DNA from: Candidatus Woesebacteria bacterium
GTDB taxonomy: Bacteria; Patescibacteriota; Microgenomatia; UBA1406; GWC2-37-13
Direction: 5' to 3'
DNA length: 35,930 nt
NCBI GenBank assembly: GCA_020429045.1
Contig: JAGQLS010000012.1
Coordinates: 1-35,930 of the forward strand
In this document: positions 1 through 6,922 of the stretch, in pieces
How the letters are laid out: every line of letters begins with the position of its first letter
How positions within the stretch are numbered: the stretch's first letter is position 1
The notes under the pieces: model-generated
Seen by the model: the letters and a program-made list of their open reading frames with translations, nothing else
What the model was told of the DNA's origin: nothing
Databases searched by the model: none
Position numbers and translations under genes: made by a program

Positions 1-106
1 TTTCCTTCACCATACGTCGAATGACTGACATGTTTAAAGTGTGGTCTATCGCCAGTTGTGTCGCTAAGTGTCACTTTAGAATTTATCGGTGTTTATAGAG
101 GGGGAA
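1..106. other. Window edge beyond the rpoD terminator; no gene recognised
   Basis: I see no convincing coding region, RNA gene or repeat here. A small plus-strand frame from 58 runs antisense through the end of rpoD and shows no family features. Confidence 0.5.
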
Positions 107-143
107 GACAAAAAGCGCCCAAGGTGTTCCCACCTTGGGCGCT
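107..143 (-). terminator. Intrinsic terminator of rpoD
   Basis: A perfect 13-bp inverted repeat lies at 114-126 and 131-143 with a 4-nt loop. Read on the minus strand it is followed directly by a run of five T (complement of 110-114, then a T-rich stretch). It begins about 30 nt after the rpoD stop codon and is the clearest Rho-independent terminator in the window. Confidence 0.9.
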
Positions 144-172
144 GACTGAACAGGTGTTAAGCTGCGTTATGG

Positions 173-1258
173 TTAGAGATAATCGCGCAGATTGTGTGCC
201 AGACGTGGATGACGCAAACGACGCAGCGCTTCTTTTTCCAACTGTCGAATACGCTCGCGAGAGAGACCAAACTTATTGGCGATTTCTTCCAGCGTGTGCG
301 GTTCACCGCCGCCGAGGCCAAAGCGCAGGCGCAGAATATGGCTCTGACGTGGGGTTAGTTCGCTGAGTACTTCTTCAATTGTTTCTTCCAGGAGGTGTTG
401 TGTTGCTGATTCTACAGGACTGGGGGTGTCCTGATCTTCTATGAAGTCGCCAAATTCACTATCGCCATCATCACCAACAGGTCGTTCCAGGGCGATAGCG
501 TGCTGACTGGCATCCATCATGCCCCGAATGGTTTCTTCCGGCAGGTCCATCTCCGCAGAGATTTCTTCAACCGTTGGCCGCCGCCCCTGTTTCTGCTCAA
601 GATTCTGAGCAATGCGGTACATCTGGCGGATGCGTTCCGTCATGTGCAGCGGAATGCGGATTGTGCGCGTCTTTTGGGCGAGCGCGCGCGTAATTGCCTG
701 ACGAATCCACCAGGTTGCATAAGTTGAGAATTTGAATCCACGCCGCCAGTCATATTTTTCAACGCCTCGAATGAGTCCTTTGTTGCCCTCTTGGATAAGA
801 TCAAGAAATGAAAGTCTACGACCTAAATATTTTTTGGCAATCGAAACAACGAGGCGGAGATTGGCTTTGGTGAGTTGTTCTTTTGCAGACATATCTCCTT
901 TTTCGTAGCGTTTTGCTAGGTCTATCTCCTCTTCAAACTTAAGAAGCGGCGTGCGTCCGATTTCTTTCAAATATTTTTTGATGGGGTCAAGCGAATCTCT
1001 ATGACTTTTTCCCACAAGTCGTACGAGTTCTTTCTCGAGTTCTTCGGCGCTTTTGGTGGCGTCGGTTTCGTCACGCGAAGAAATGGTTTCGAAAATGTCG
1101 ATTCCTTCTTTGAATGCAGTATCAAAAAAATGATCAATCTCTTCGACGTGATCCTCGGGTTCTGGAAAAATAATGAGAATGTCATCTTGGACGAGAAAGC
1201 CATCATCCTTTCCTTGCTTGAGTAATTCTTTGATGTTTTTGGGGAGTTTATTCATCAT
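173..1258 (-). CDS. rpoD: Primary sigma factor (sigma-70 family, RpoD/SigA)
   Basis: Housekeeping sigma factor that directs RNA polymerase to -35/-10 promoters. The 361-aa product has a short acidic N-terminus with little region 1.1. Region 1.2 ([16 protein letters not shown]) lies near residue 92. Region 2 follows, with [22 protein letters not shown] and the melting/-10 segment [17 protein letters not shown]. Region 3 comes next, and region 4 carries the -35 helix-turn-helix [20 protein letters not shown]. It lies 14 nt downstream of dnaG, as in the classic dnaG-rpoD operon, but also has its own -10 box just before the start. ATG 1255 is an alternative start. The 3' half (173 to about 720, regions 2.4-4) is much richer in GC and uses different codons from the 5' half, suggesting a mosaic gene or an assembly join; the product is nonetheless complete and in frame. 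Confidence 0.95.
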   Translation of the reverse strand: MMNKLPKNIKELLKQGKDDGFLVQDDILIIFPEPEDHVEEIDHFFDTAFKEGIDIFETISSRDETDATKSAEELEKELVRLVGKSHRDSLDPIKKYLKEIGRTPLLKFEEEIDLAKRYEKGDMSAKEQLTKANLRLVVSIAKKYLGRRLSFLDLIQEGNKGLIRGVEKYDWRRGFKFSTYATWWIRQAITRALAQKTRTIRIPLHMTERIRQMYRIAQNLEQKQGRRPTVEEISAEMDLPEETIRGMMDASQHAIALERPVGDDGDSEFGDFIEDQDTPSPVESATQHLLEETIEEVLSELTPRQSHILRLRFGLGGGEPHTLEEIANKFGLSRERIRQLEKEALRRLRHPRLAHNLRDYL

Positions 1259-1266
1259 GGCTGTAT

Positions 1267-1272
1267 ATTGTA
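1267..1272 (-). promoter_or_regulatory. -10 box of an rpoD promoter (near-leaderless)
   Basis: TACAAT on the minus strand directly follows the dnaG stop codon and ends 8 nt before the rpoD ATG at 1258. No good -35 box is visible. It matches the spacing seen at many other genes here, so rpoD may be transcribed separately from dnaG. Confidence 0.5.
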
Positions 1273-3048
1273 CTAATTTTCAAGATGTTTTTCCACGTAT
1301 TCTTGACCTTGGGTAATGAGTTTCTGCAATCGTTCTTTAAAAAAAGCATATCGCTTTTCTCCTTGTGCGGTTGTGTCCTTGGAATAGAGTGCTGAGTGGT
1401 ATTTGCTGCTTTCTACAAGTACATCATACAAAATTTTCGCGGTCTGTGTACCTTTGTCTGCAGGATAACCCGAAATAAAAAGAAATGTTTCATCGCTTAT
1501 AGATAAGAGTTCGTTTGGTAATATTTTGGCAAATTGTCGGTAGTCAAATGTTTTTTGTTTTGATACATACAGATGGAATACTTCATACAAACGTTTGAGT
1601 GCAGGAATAGTGAAATCTTCTTCGTCAAACAACCGCTGCATAGCCAGGTCGATGGAAGCGGGACGTGCGTGTTGAAGGAGAAAGCTCATGAGATATTTTT
1701 GCAACAATTCGTAGCGTGTCAATTCTGATCCTTTTTTTCGATGATGGACAATGGTGACTTGTTTCTTTTTCTTTTTTTTGTACATAAGTTGTTTTACGGT
1801 TGATTCGGTGACATCAAGAATTCGTGCCAATCGCTTGACATAATGTTCCTGCACAATGGGGTTTCTAATATCTTTTATGTATTCTGCCATTTCATCGCCG
1901 ATGCGCTTCTTGTGAAGAGATGAGTGTTCGGGATATTTTGCAGTCACTCGATCGATGAGAAAATCGTATAGTGGTTGTGGATTCGTGAGCTCTTTCTTAA
2001 ATTGCGCCAAATCGTTGCGCGCTGCTTCGTCTGGATCTTTGCCTTTGGAAAATTGTACAACCTGGATATCAAAATCAAGCGCCTCAGCTTCGCGCACACC
2101 GCGCTTGACTGCTTCTTCACCGGCTGCATCGGTATCAAGCGCAAGAGTGATTGTTTGGGTGTAATGCTTGAGGATTTGTAGTTGCTCTTGGGTGAGTGCG
2201 GATCCTTTGATCGCCACGATGTTGCTTATGCCGTGTTGATAGGGCGTAATCATGTCAAATTCGCCCTCCGCAATATAGACATTGTTTTGTTTACGAATGG
2301 CTTCTTTTGCAAGGTGTATCCCGAAAAGGCTTTTTCGTTTTTGATATACTGCGGTTTCAGGAGAATTGATGTACTTTGGCGATTTTGGATCGTCTTTGAG
2401 GAGTCGTCCTGAAAAACCGATAATGTTTGTGCGTGCATCGCGGATCGGGAATATGATGCGGTTGCGAAAGCGATCGTATATTCTCCCGTTTTTACTTTTT
2501 ATGGACACTCCCGCAGTTATGATCTGGGGCTCGGTGAATTTCCGTTTTTCTAAAAATTTCGTGAGTGAGTGCCACGAAGCTGGCGCGTATCCGAGTTCAA
2601 AGGTTTTGATAATTTTATCATTGATTCCCCGATCCAAGAGATATTGCTTTGCATGTTTTCCTTTCTCTGTTTCGTTGAGCAGGTATTGATAGAATTTCAT
2701 TGTGTATTCGTTTATGGTGTAAAGCGATTCTTTTTGTTTCCATTGTTTGTCTTCAAATTGTACGTTGGAAAGCTGCACGCCTGCGATGGGTGCAAGCTCT
2801 TTGAGTGCTTCATAAAACGTAATTCCTTCCCATTTCATAACAAACGATATGAGGTCGCCACCCTCGCCGCAGGCTCCAAAACAGCGCCAGATCTGCCGCT
2901 CGGGCGACACAACGAAAGAAGGCGTCTTTTCGTCGTGGAAGGGACAAACCGCCTTGAAATTGCGGCCAGCTTTTTTGAGTGACACAAATTGACCAATATA
3001 GTCTACAATGTCTATCTTATCTTTTATTGCTGTGACGTTATCTTGCAT
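1273..3048 (-). CDS. dnaG: DNA primase DnaG
   Basis: Synthesises RNA primers at the replication fork. The 591-aa product has the N-terminal zinc-binding domain (C35, H38, C56, C60), the DnaG core, and a TOPRIM catalytic centre with the EGEFD motif near residue 262 and LDTDAAG near residue 302. A C-terminal helicase-interaction region is more divergent. Length and domain order are normal for bacterial DnaG. One oddity is the second half of the zinc knuckle, which reads CFGAC (C-x3-C), where the family usually has C-x2-C. The gene leads the dnaG-rpoD pair and is divergent from the next gene across a short repeat-bearing intergenic region. No Shine-Dalgarno is evident before the ATG. Confidence 0.95.
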   Translation of the reverse strand: MQDNVTAIKDKIDIVDYIGQFVSLKKAGRNFKAVCPFHDEKTPSFVVSPERQIWRCFGACGEGGDLISFVMKWEGITFYEALKELAPIAGVQLSNVQFEDKQWKQKESLYTINEYTMKFYQYLLNETEKGKHAKQYLLDRGINDKIIKTFELGYAPASWHSLTKFLEKRKFTEPQIITAGVSIKSKNGRIYDRFRNRIIFPIRDARTNIIGFSGRLLKDDPKSPKYINSPETAVYQKRKSLFGIHLAKEAIRKQNNVYIAEGEFDMITPYQHGISNIVAIKGSALTQEQLQILKHYTQTITLALDTDAAGEEAVKRGVREAEALDFDIQVVQFSKGKDPDEAARNDLAQFKKELTNPQPLYDFLIDRVTAKYPEHSSLHKKRIGDEMAEYIKDIRNPIVQEHYVKRLARILDVTESTVKQLMYKKKKKKQVTIVHHRKKGSELTRYELLQKYLMSFLLQHARPASIDLAMQRLFDEEDFTIPALKRLYEVFHLYVSKQKTFDYRQFAKILPNELLSISDETFLFISGYPADKGTQTAKILYDVLVESSKYHSALYSKDTTAQGEKRYAFFKERLQKLITQGQEYVEKHLEN

Positions 3049-3071
3049 AGAGAAATAAAAAAGGTATATGA

Positions 3072-3113
3072 TGCTTTATTGATTGTGCTTTATTGATTGT
3101 GCTTTATTAATTT
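3072..3113. repeat. Three tandem 14-bp units between divergent genes
   Basis: The unit TGCTTTATTGATTG occurs at 3072-3085 and 3086-3099, with a degenerate third copy at 3100-3113. It begins 24 bp upstream of dnaG and lies where the dnaG promoter should be. It may be a protein-binding array or simply slipped-strand duplication. Confidence 0.8.
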
Positions 3114-3175
3114 CACGACGAACGAATTGATTTTCCTAATATCTAGAATCTAACAACTGATTATCTAATAAACTA

Positions 3176-3205
3176 TTGCGTACATAAGGCTCTCCATATT
3201 ATAAT
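3176..3205 (+). promoter_or_regulatory. Promoter of the PilM-like/LytR_C gene (leaderless)
   Basis: TTGCGT (3176-3181), an 18-bp spacer, and the consensus TATAAT (3200-3205). The -10 ends 6 nt before the ATG at 3212, so transcription should start at or next to the A of the start codon. Confidence 0.75.
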
Positions 3206-3211
3206 ACGTAC

Positions 3212-4723
3212 ATGCTCTATATTTTCATTGATACGAATAATATTCGCATCCTCCATCTTAAAAAAACGCTTCTTGGACAATACGAAACTTCTTTCACTAC
3301 AAAAAAGCTAGAAATTACCCTTTTGGAAAAGGGAAAACTTAACAACCTCGATGTCATCGCTTCAGCGCTCAAGGAATCGTTTGCACTTGTACCAACCGAG
3401 GCGCACAAGGATCATGATGTAACTCTTATTCTTCCACAGGAATCGTTTATCTTTTTCCGTGCCGACATGCCGCTTGATATAACGCCCGCAGTACTTGAGT
3501 CGTATTTGAAAGAAAAAGCACGCAGCCAAATGAACGCAGACATCGATAACAGCAACACGTCATATGTCATTCGTGAAAGCGAGCAACAGAAAAAAATCGT
3601 TCATTATGCGATTCATACCGATATCATCGACGATCTGCGACAAGCATTTGCCCTTCTTGATCTTAAAATATGTACCATCATCCCCGAACCCATGACGTAT
3701 TTCAAATTGTTTGAAAAAACATTGCGGCCAAATAAAAAAGAAAATATCTGGTATGTTTCATATGATCATAATAATTTGTCAAGTTATATTTATGACTCGT
3801 TTGGCCTGTTGGACGAAAAGCGTTGGGCACATGAGCTCAAAGACGATGAAGACGTACAAAAAGTATTGCATCATCAAGCGCAGGAGTACGAATCTAAAGG
3901 ACATAAATTGAACCGGCTCATCTTGTCCGGTAGACAATCGGAGGATATTCGACAGGATACGTTTACCAAAAATGTAGGGGTCTGGACGAATCCTTTGCAT
4001 CGTATCATTCCTCATTTTTATGCCCACTATGTCAAGATGTTGGTGAATGAAGGAAAAAGCGTGAAGGAACTGCCGGTTCTTGAGTACGACATGCTCATCG
4101 GTGCATTTATCTTCACCAACGAACACAAGGATTTTTCTCTGATGCATGGTGATGGTGAAAGTAAGTCAAATGGGTTCAGCAAAAAACGTACGTTTTCGTT
4201 GCCTGCTCTTCCGCTTGGCAAACTGTCCGGGCTCCCGTGGAAGACGATAGGAATATTCTTACTATCGTTTGGTGTTGCATTCGGCGCACTGTTTGGGGTT
4301 ATGAAAGCGGGTGTGTTGTCAGGAAGTAATTTCTCTCTACCGTCGATTTCGCTCCCTTCGTTTGCCAAAGCAACCCCGACACCAGAGCCACCAACTGCAA
4401 CTCCTAAACCGCCAAGCCCAACCCCCACCCCTTCGATAACTCGTGAAGAAATCAGAATCAAAGTGCTCAATGGCTCCGGTATCGCAGGCCGCGCAGCAGA
4501 AGTGAAAAGTTTTCTTAAGGAAAAAGGATATGTCGAGATCCTGACAGGCAATGCAGACAATTTTGATTTCGAGACAACGGTGGTGGAAGTGAAAGACGAT
4601 CCGGAGATTAAGCAATTTATACAGCAAGATATCGCATCGCAAGTTGCAAAACCGAAGTTTGAAACGTTAGACGATGCCGACGCGTCGGATATAATCATAA
4701 CGATCGGCACGGATTTTAAATAA
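3212..4723 (+). CDS. PilM-like membrane protein fused to a LytR_C domain
   Basis: 503 aa. Residues 1 to about 300 resemble, weakly, the actin-fold PilM/GspL-type cytoplasmic platform proteins of type IV pili; this part is tentative. One membrane helix follows at about 341-365 (KTIGIFLLSFGVAFGALFGV). Next is a proline/threonine-rich spacer at about 388-408, then a C-terminal domain starting IRIKVLNGSGIAGRAAEV that fits the LytR_C family (cell-envelope LytR/CpsA/Psr C-terminal domain). The protein therefore probably links a cytoplasmic assembly partner to the cell wall. No pilus genes are beside it. The start is fixed by a TATAAT box 6 nt upstream. Confidence 0.7.
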   Translation: MLYIFIDTNNIRILHLKKTLLGQYETSFTTKKLEITLLEKGKLNNLDVIASALKESFALVPTEAHKDHDVTLILPQESFIFFRADMPLDITPAVLESYLKEKARSQMNADIDNSNTSYVIRESEQQKKIVHYAIHTDIIDDLRQAFALLDLKICTIIPEPMTYFKLFEKTLRPNKKENIWYVSYDHNNLSSYIYDSFGLLDEKRWAHELKDDEDVQKVLHHQAQEYESKGHKLNRLILSGRQSEDIRQDTFTKNVGVWTNPLHRIIPHFYAHYVKMLVNEGKSVKELPVLEYDMLIGAFIFTNEHKDFSLMHGDGESKSNGFSKKRTFSLPALPLGKLSGLPWKTIGIFLLSFGVAFGALFGVMKAGVLSGSNFSLPSISLPSFAKATPTPEPPTATPKPPSPTPTPSITREEIRIKVLNGSGIAGRAAEVKSFLKEKGYVEILTGNADNFDFETTVVEVKDDPEIKQFIQQDIASQVAKPKFETLDDADASDIIITIGTDFK

Positions 4724-4812
4724 TCAAAAACAATCCCAGGTGGATGAAATAGTTTTGAGTTTATCTGTACAAACTCTTCATCATAGATTCCGTTTTATGA
4801 CGACTATTCTTT

Positions 4813-4847
4813 TTGACCCGTCAATCATTTTTTGGAATCAATATTAT
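4813..4847 (+). promoter_or_regulatory. Possible promoter/operator of the orphan gene at 4865
   Basis: A TATTAT -10 candidate lies at 4842-4847, 17 nt before the GTG at 4865. Upstream, TTGAC-CC-GTCAA (4813-4824) is a 5-bp inverted repeat that also looks like a -35 box, but 23 bp separates it from the -10, too far for a normal promoter. It could be an operator. Confidence 0.35.
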
Positions 4848-4864
4848 CACTTTTCTTTTTCACT

Positions 4865-5506
4865 GTGAGTGAAAGAGTAACTATTGTATACACAACCAAG
4901 GGGCCTATTTCTATTCAATTTCTTTCTCAAGAAAAAGGGCTGTTAACTCCGCAACAAGAATCAGTGCAGGAAACTACTCGACAAATAAGACGACACTGTT
5001 ACGAACAAGTAGAACTCCTTAGAGGAATTCCGCTGCTTGCGCTCACCGCCAGACAAAAAAACGGTTATTTTGCTGAGAATGAATGGGCTATTAGATATTG
5101 CGCTTTGCCTGTTTTGGTAAGACGAGGTGAATTTACAACCTTTGTTCACTTGCCAACCGGATTGATTGTTCCGCGATCACAATTGGGTTTGTTAAACGAA
5201 CAAACAGATTTTGCAAATATCGATTTGAAAATGCTGATGGCAGATGCAAAAACCGTTCTTAGATTGGCTCCTCACTTTCTTGACGACCCGCCAGCTGTGC
5301 TTGCAGCAAATCTTTATGGCGGCAGGTCGACGATTGAACAGTGGATCCGCCAACTTGAGATTGCTTTCCAACAACCATATCCAGCAGCGCGCTCTGGAGA
5401 TGTAGATTTGATAGAAAATGAATATCCCAACTTGCTCCAACATATTCAAAACATGATGCAACAGTTCCCAAAAAATCAAATAGATCATTTTCACATATTT
5501 GACTAG
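4865..5506 (+). CDS. Hypothetical protein (AT-rich orphan)
   Basis: I do not recognise this 213-aa protein. It is hydrophilic, has no signal peptide or membrane segment, and seems soluble and alpha/beta, with an N-terminal stretch (ERVTIVYTTKGPISIQFLS) followed by helix-rich sequence and a Gln-rich C-terminus. I prefer the GTG at 4865. The same frame opens with TTG at 4832, but that start precedes the best -10 box and would add a Phe-rich leader. Codons favour A/T endings more than in the core genes nearby. It stands alone between the LytR_C gene and another orphan with its own promoter. Confidence 0.6.
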   Translation: MSERVTIVYTTKGPISIQFLSQEKGLLTPQQESVQETTRQIRRHCYEQVELLRGIPLLALTARQKNGYFAENEWAIRYCALPVLVRRGEFTTFVHLPTGLIVPRSQLGLLNEQTDFANIDLKMLMADAKTVLRLAPHFLDDPPAVLAANLYGGRSTIEQWIRQLEIAFQQPYPAARSGDVDLIENEYPNLLQHIQNMMQQFPKNQIDHFHIFD

Positions 5507-5542
5507 TGTTATAACATTCGTATTTTGATTTTTTTTATCAAA
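5507..5542. other. Two small inverted repeats between orphan genes
   Basis: TGTTATAACA (5507-5516) is a perfect palindrome overlapping the end of the preceding gene. A second inverted repeat, TTTGAT/ATCAAA (5524-5529 and 5537-5542), has a T7 loop. Either could be an operator for the promoter at 5549, or a weak transcription end signal. Confidence 0.35.
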
Positions 5543-5548
5543 TAACGC

Positions 5549-5580
5549 TTGACGAAGAAGAAGAAGAAGAAGAGTAAAAT
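5549..5580 (+). promoter_or_regulatory. Promoter with a (GAA)6 tract as spacer
   Basis: TTGACG (5549-5554) and TAAAAT (5575-5580) are 20 bp apart. The interval from 5554 to 5574 is six GAA triplets plus GAG. The -10 ends 6 nt before the ATG at 5587. Loss of one triplet would give the optimal 17-bp spacing. Confidence 0.7.
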
Positions 5581-5586
5581 ATGCCC

Positions 5587-5985
5587 ATGGAACAAACAGA
5601 ACTACCTCCGCAAACAAACCCTTTAGAAGTTCAATTAATAGGCACATTTTCCATTGATAGTTTAAATACCTTTTCGGTAATAGATAAATATGATCCAAAT
5701 GTGTTGAATAGATCTGCTGGTGAGCCTTGGGAAGAAACGAAATATGATGGAGAATATACTGATTTTGTTATTACTGCTCCAGATATGAATGGAGAAATGA
5801 GTCGATATATTATACGAACAATTGGGAAGAATAACCACTTGGGACCTCAAAATGGTTGGCGAGTTGAACTCATTGAGATAGAAGGTCAACGATTAGGACG
5901 AATAATTAACCCCGATCATAAAAAATGGCCAACATTGCTTGGTCTAGTTGCAGAAGTTAACCCTGTAAGGCAAGACGCTATATAG
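5587..5985 (+). CDS. Hypothetical protein (AT-rich orphan)
   Basis: 132 aa, unrecognised, soluble, with no signal or membrane segment. It is rich in beta-strand-like stretches (YTDFVITAPDMNGEMSRYII, WRVELIEIEGQRLGRII) and may be a small all-beta domain. The first in-frame ATG (5581) abuts the -10 hexamer and could not be in the transcript; the second ATG (5587) lies exactly 6 nt after the -10, so I take it as the start of a leaderless mRNA. The gene is AT-rich and sits between another orphan and the 5S rRNA gene. Function unknown. Confidence 0.6.
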   Translation: MEQTELPPQTNPLEVQLIGTFSIDSLNTFSVIDKYDPNVLNRSAGEPWEETKYDGEYTDFVITAPDMNGEMSRYIIRTIGKNNHLGPQNGWRVELIEIEGQRLGRIINPDHKKWPTLLGLVAEVNPVRQDAI

Positions 5986-6049
5986 ACCGTTTTTATTATA
6001 TTGATTTTTTCTTTATCTTCAGTTTTTAATATCTTCATAACCTACGTAA

Positions 6050-6080
6050 TTGTTTATTTTCATAAAATTTGTGCTATAAT
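6050..6080 (+). promoter_or_regulatory. Promoter of the 5S rRNA gene
   Basis: A consensus TATAAT at 6075-6080 ends 6 nt before the predicted 5S 5' end (6087). A TTGTTT -35 candidate lies at 6050-6055, 19 bp upstream. This gives an internal ruler: -10 to first transcribed base is about 6-7 nt here. Confidence 0.65.
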
Positions 6081-6086
6081 AATCAT

Positions 6087-6209
6087 TGCTTGGTTATTTG
6101 TGCGATCTGGTACCAACTCTTCCCATCCCGAACAGAGTCTTGAAACGGATCAGCGCCGATGATACTCGCTCCAAATCGGAGAACGGGGAAAGTAGGTCAT
6201 AGCCAGGCA
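6087..6209 (+). rRNA. rrf: 5S ribosomal RNA
   Basis: The conserved 5S core is present: CCCATCCCGAACAG near 6123, the GAAAC and AGCGCCGATGATACT segments, and GGGGAAAGTAGGTCA near 6185. The terminal helix pairs TGCTTGGT (6087-6094) with GCCAGGCA (6202-6209), giving a 123-nt molecule. It stands alone: no 16S or 23S is next to it in the window, and it has its own promoter. A run of T follows the 3' end at once. Confidence 0.93.
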
Positions 6210-6217
6210 TTTTTTTA
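6202..6217 (+). terminator. T-run ending the 5S transcript
   Basis: The closing helix of the 5S RNA is followed by seven T (6210-6216). The rRNA's own terminal stem can therefore act as an intrinsic terminator. Confidence 0.6.
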
Positions 6218-6238
6218 TGGCTGCCTGTTGGTTTACAT

Positions 6239-6886
6239 TCACAAACCAAAACCTTGCAACATCTGTAAGAAGTCTCCTGAAGGCATTGCTGTTGTATTTG
6301 TGTCCGCACCCTCGACGAATGAAACAGATTTTGGAATCACAAACGGATCACCCTTGATAGGCTCTTTGAGACACGAAGAAAAAATCGCATTTAACGTTTC
6401 CGCCTGGATCCCGAAAGTCGCAGGAATCTCTTCAGCAATGTTTCCTAACATACCCGTTTGCGAAAACTGGTTATAATAATCCATATATTGCCCTATGCCG
6501 CACATTTTACTTCCTTCTTTCTCGTCTTCTTCCCATTTGTACAAACAATCATCAACCAGGCGAACATGCGAAAGGCGCTCTTCAGAATAGAAATCAACGG
6601 CAACTTGGCCGTCTTGGAAAAATGCCTGATCCTCTGTTCCGTCTGGTAGTTTGTGGAAACATGCAATTGGACCGGTAAGATCGAGCTTGCCACTCTCTGA
6701 GGCAATAAGGATGTCTGGAATAGTAAATTGGATCGTTGGTTCAGGGATCGGTGTAACTGTACCAGCATTAAGCTCGAGGGGAATAGAAGATTGATCTTGG
6801 ATACTTTTTCTATTTAAAAATCCATACAATGCGAAGATAAGGACAAACGTAGGAATGATGATAACGAGGCGAGAAATAAATTTCAT
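6239..6886 (-). CDS. Membrane-anchored exported protein of unknown function
   Basis: 215 aa. An N-terminal hydrophobic helix (residues 6-25, RLVIIIPTFVLIFALYGFLN) acts as signal anchor, and the rest is predicted outside the membrane. A Pro/Thr-containing spacer near residues 42-52 (GTVTPIPEPTIQ) leads to an extracytoplasmic domain. This has four cysteines, in IACFHK, DDCLYK, SKMCGIG and SSCLKE, possibly two disulfides. I do not recognise the domain. The gene converges on the 5S rRNA gene with 29 bp between them. Confidence 0.65.
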   Translation of the reverse strand: MKFISRLVIIIPTFVLIFALYGFLNRKSIQDQSSIPLELNAGTVTPIPEPTIQFTIPDILIASESGKLDLTGPIACFHKLPDGTEDQAFFQDGQVAVDFYSEERLSHVRLVDDCLYKWEEDEKEGSKMCGIGQYMDYYNQFSQTGMLGNIAEEIPATFGIQAETLNAIFSSCLKEPIKGDPFVIPKSVSFVEGADTNTTAMPSGDFLQMLQGFGL

Positions 6887-6892
6887 ATGTTT

Positions 6893-6901
6893 ATCTTACC
6901 A
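6893..6901 (-). promoter_or_regulatory. Extended -10 promoter of the gene starting at 6886
   Basis: On the minus strand TGG-TAAGAT is an extended -10 box ending 6 nt before the ATG at 6886. This again implies a leaderless transcript. Confidence 0.5.
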
Positions 6902-6922
6902 CGCACAGGTAATGACAACTGG

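Noticed and set aside
58-366. Plus-strand reading frame opposite the end of rpoD
   Set aside because: It is antisense to a conserved gene, runs through the rpoD terminator hairpin and has no family features.
4027-4710. Long minus-strand frame opposite the LytR_C gene
   Set aside because: Its Val/Gly/Ser-rich composition is the mirror of the Pro/Thr linker and LytR_C codons on the plus strand; no independent signal supports it.
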